Positions 18,614 to 18,776 of a DNA stretch of 18,776 nt are shown one piece after another (position 1 is the stretch's first letter; every line of letters starts with the position of its first letter). Made by a program: the position numbers and the translations under genes. Below the pieces are notes generated by a model. The model was not told the DNA's origin, did no database searches, and worked only from the letters and a program-made list of their open reading frames with translations. This DNA comes from Paraglomus occultum (Eukaryota; Glomeromycota; Glomeromycetes; Paraglomerales; Paraglomeraceae), in NCBI GenBank assembly GCA_910592205.1, contig CAJVPJ010000699.1:1-18776 (forward strand), written 5' to 3'.

Positions 18614-18776
18614 TTAATTTGATAATTTAAGAGTCAAAGAGGAATTGGATTCTAGAGCTTTTGCCAAGGCTGTTGCTCCTGTATCTCCAATTTGATTATA
18701 CTGGAGATTCAATGAAGTCAGAGAGGAATTGGATTCTAGAGCCTTTGCCAAAGCTGTTGCTCCTGTATCTCCAATT
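18614..18776 (-). CDS. 3' end of an LRR (ribonuclease-inhibitor type) protein gene, partial
   Basis: The minus strand enters from the right edge in frame and encodes two units: IGDTGATALAKALESNSSLT followed by SLNLQYNQ, then the same first block ending SLTLKLSN and TAA at 18614-18616. The 28-residue period with LxxLxLxxNxIGDxGAxxLAxAL spacing is that of LRR_RI repeats, which form a curved solenoid used for protein-protein contact. Such proteins are numerous in mycorrhizal fungi and many protists; the partner and role are unknown. The final repeat is shortened (TLKLSN in place of TSLNLQYN), so translation ends within a degenerate last repeat. The start and any N-terminal domain lie outside the window. 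Confidence 0.85.
   Translation of the reverse strand, partial: IGDTGATALAKALESNSSLTSLNLQYNQIGDTGATALAKALESNSSLTLKLSN
18638..18776 (-). repeat. 84-bp tandem repeat (LRR unit)
   Basis: The block beginning at 18638 recurs at 18722, exactly 84 bp (28 codons) on. Over the 55 bp that can be compared, 53 match, and both differences are synonymous (GCC/GCT Ala, AAA/AAG Lys). Confidence 0.9.

Noticed and set aside
1-18776. Bacterial, viral or CRISPR content
   Set aside because: Spliceosomal introns, a fungal membrane chitin synthase and TKL-type kinase sequence indicate a eukaryote; no regular spacer-repeat array or viral gene was seen.

Overview
The window looks like nuclear DNA from a filamentous fungus, most likely an arbuscular mycorrhizal fungus (Glomeromycotina) or a close Mucoromycota relative. 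The reasons are: an AT-rich background; compact spliceosomal introns of 66-169 nt with GT..AG ends; a division-2 chitin synthase; a kinase-like gene with the 'WTSGN...LDDFI...EWIP' leader and the C-lobe signature 'DADPDKRPNA', which I recall from the greatly expanded TKL-type kinases of Rhizophagus-like fungi; and a ribonuclease-inhibitor-type LRR gene at the right edge. The assignment rests on remembered family features, not on a search.

Layout. 1-2139: AT-rich, no supported gene, ending in a good splice acceptor (TTCTTTCTTAG at 2129-2139). 2140-4692 (+): a multi-exon kinase-like gene (exons 2140-2976, 3062-3514, 3604-3927, 3994-4692; all three introns phase 0). It carries up to four tandem copies, in different states of decay, of a kinase N-lobe unit. 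Only the last is followed by a C-lobe, and that one has lost key catalytic residues (HCN for HRD, DFD for DFG, LRK for the usual VALK lysine). Two adjacent in-frame stops at 3149-3154 make the locus a pseudogene or point to an unrecognised intron. 4751-5403 (-): a decayed coiled-coil-type gene with three in-frame stops and a frame change, tail-to-tail with the kinase gene. 5404-7668: no supported gene.

7669-11934 (-): an apparently intact six-exon gene of 1,238 codons encoding a chitin synthase with an N-terminal ankyrin-repeat domain. It has about seven repeats, a Pro/Ser and poly-Ala linker, two N-terminal membrane segments, a cytochrome-b5-like region, the GT2 catalytic domain with DGD, DAD, GEDR and QRRRW motifs, and C-terminal membrane segments. 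All five splice junctions restore family-conserved protein sequence. This is the best-supported gene and the most unusual architecture here.

11935-18613: about 6.7 kb of AT-rich, gene-poor sequence with a GA/GT microsatellite, a few short inverted repeats and one weak 37-codon ORF (17274-17387). 18614-18776 (-): the 3' end of an LRR_RI gene running off the right edge, with an 84-bp (28-residue) tandem repeat.

The genes do not form a pathway. The chitin synthase is a cell-wall enzyme at the plasma membrane or chitosome. The kinase-like, coiled-coil and LRR loci look like members of expanded, fast-turnover families.
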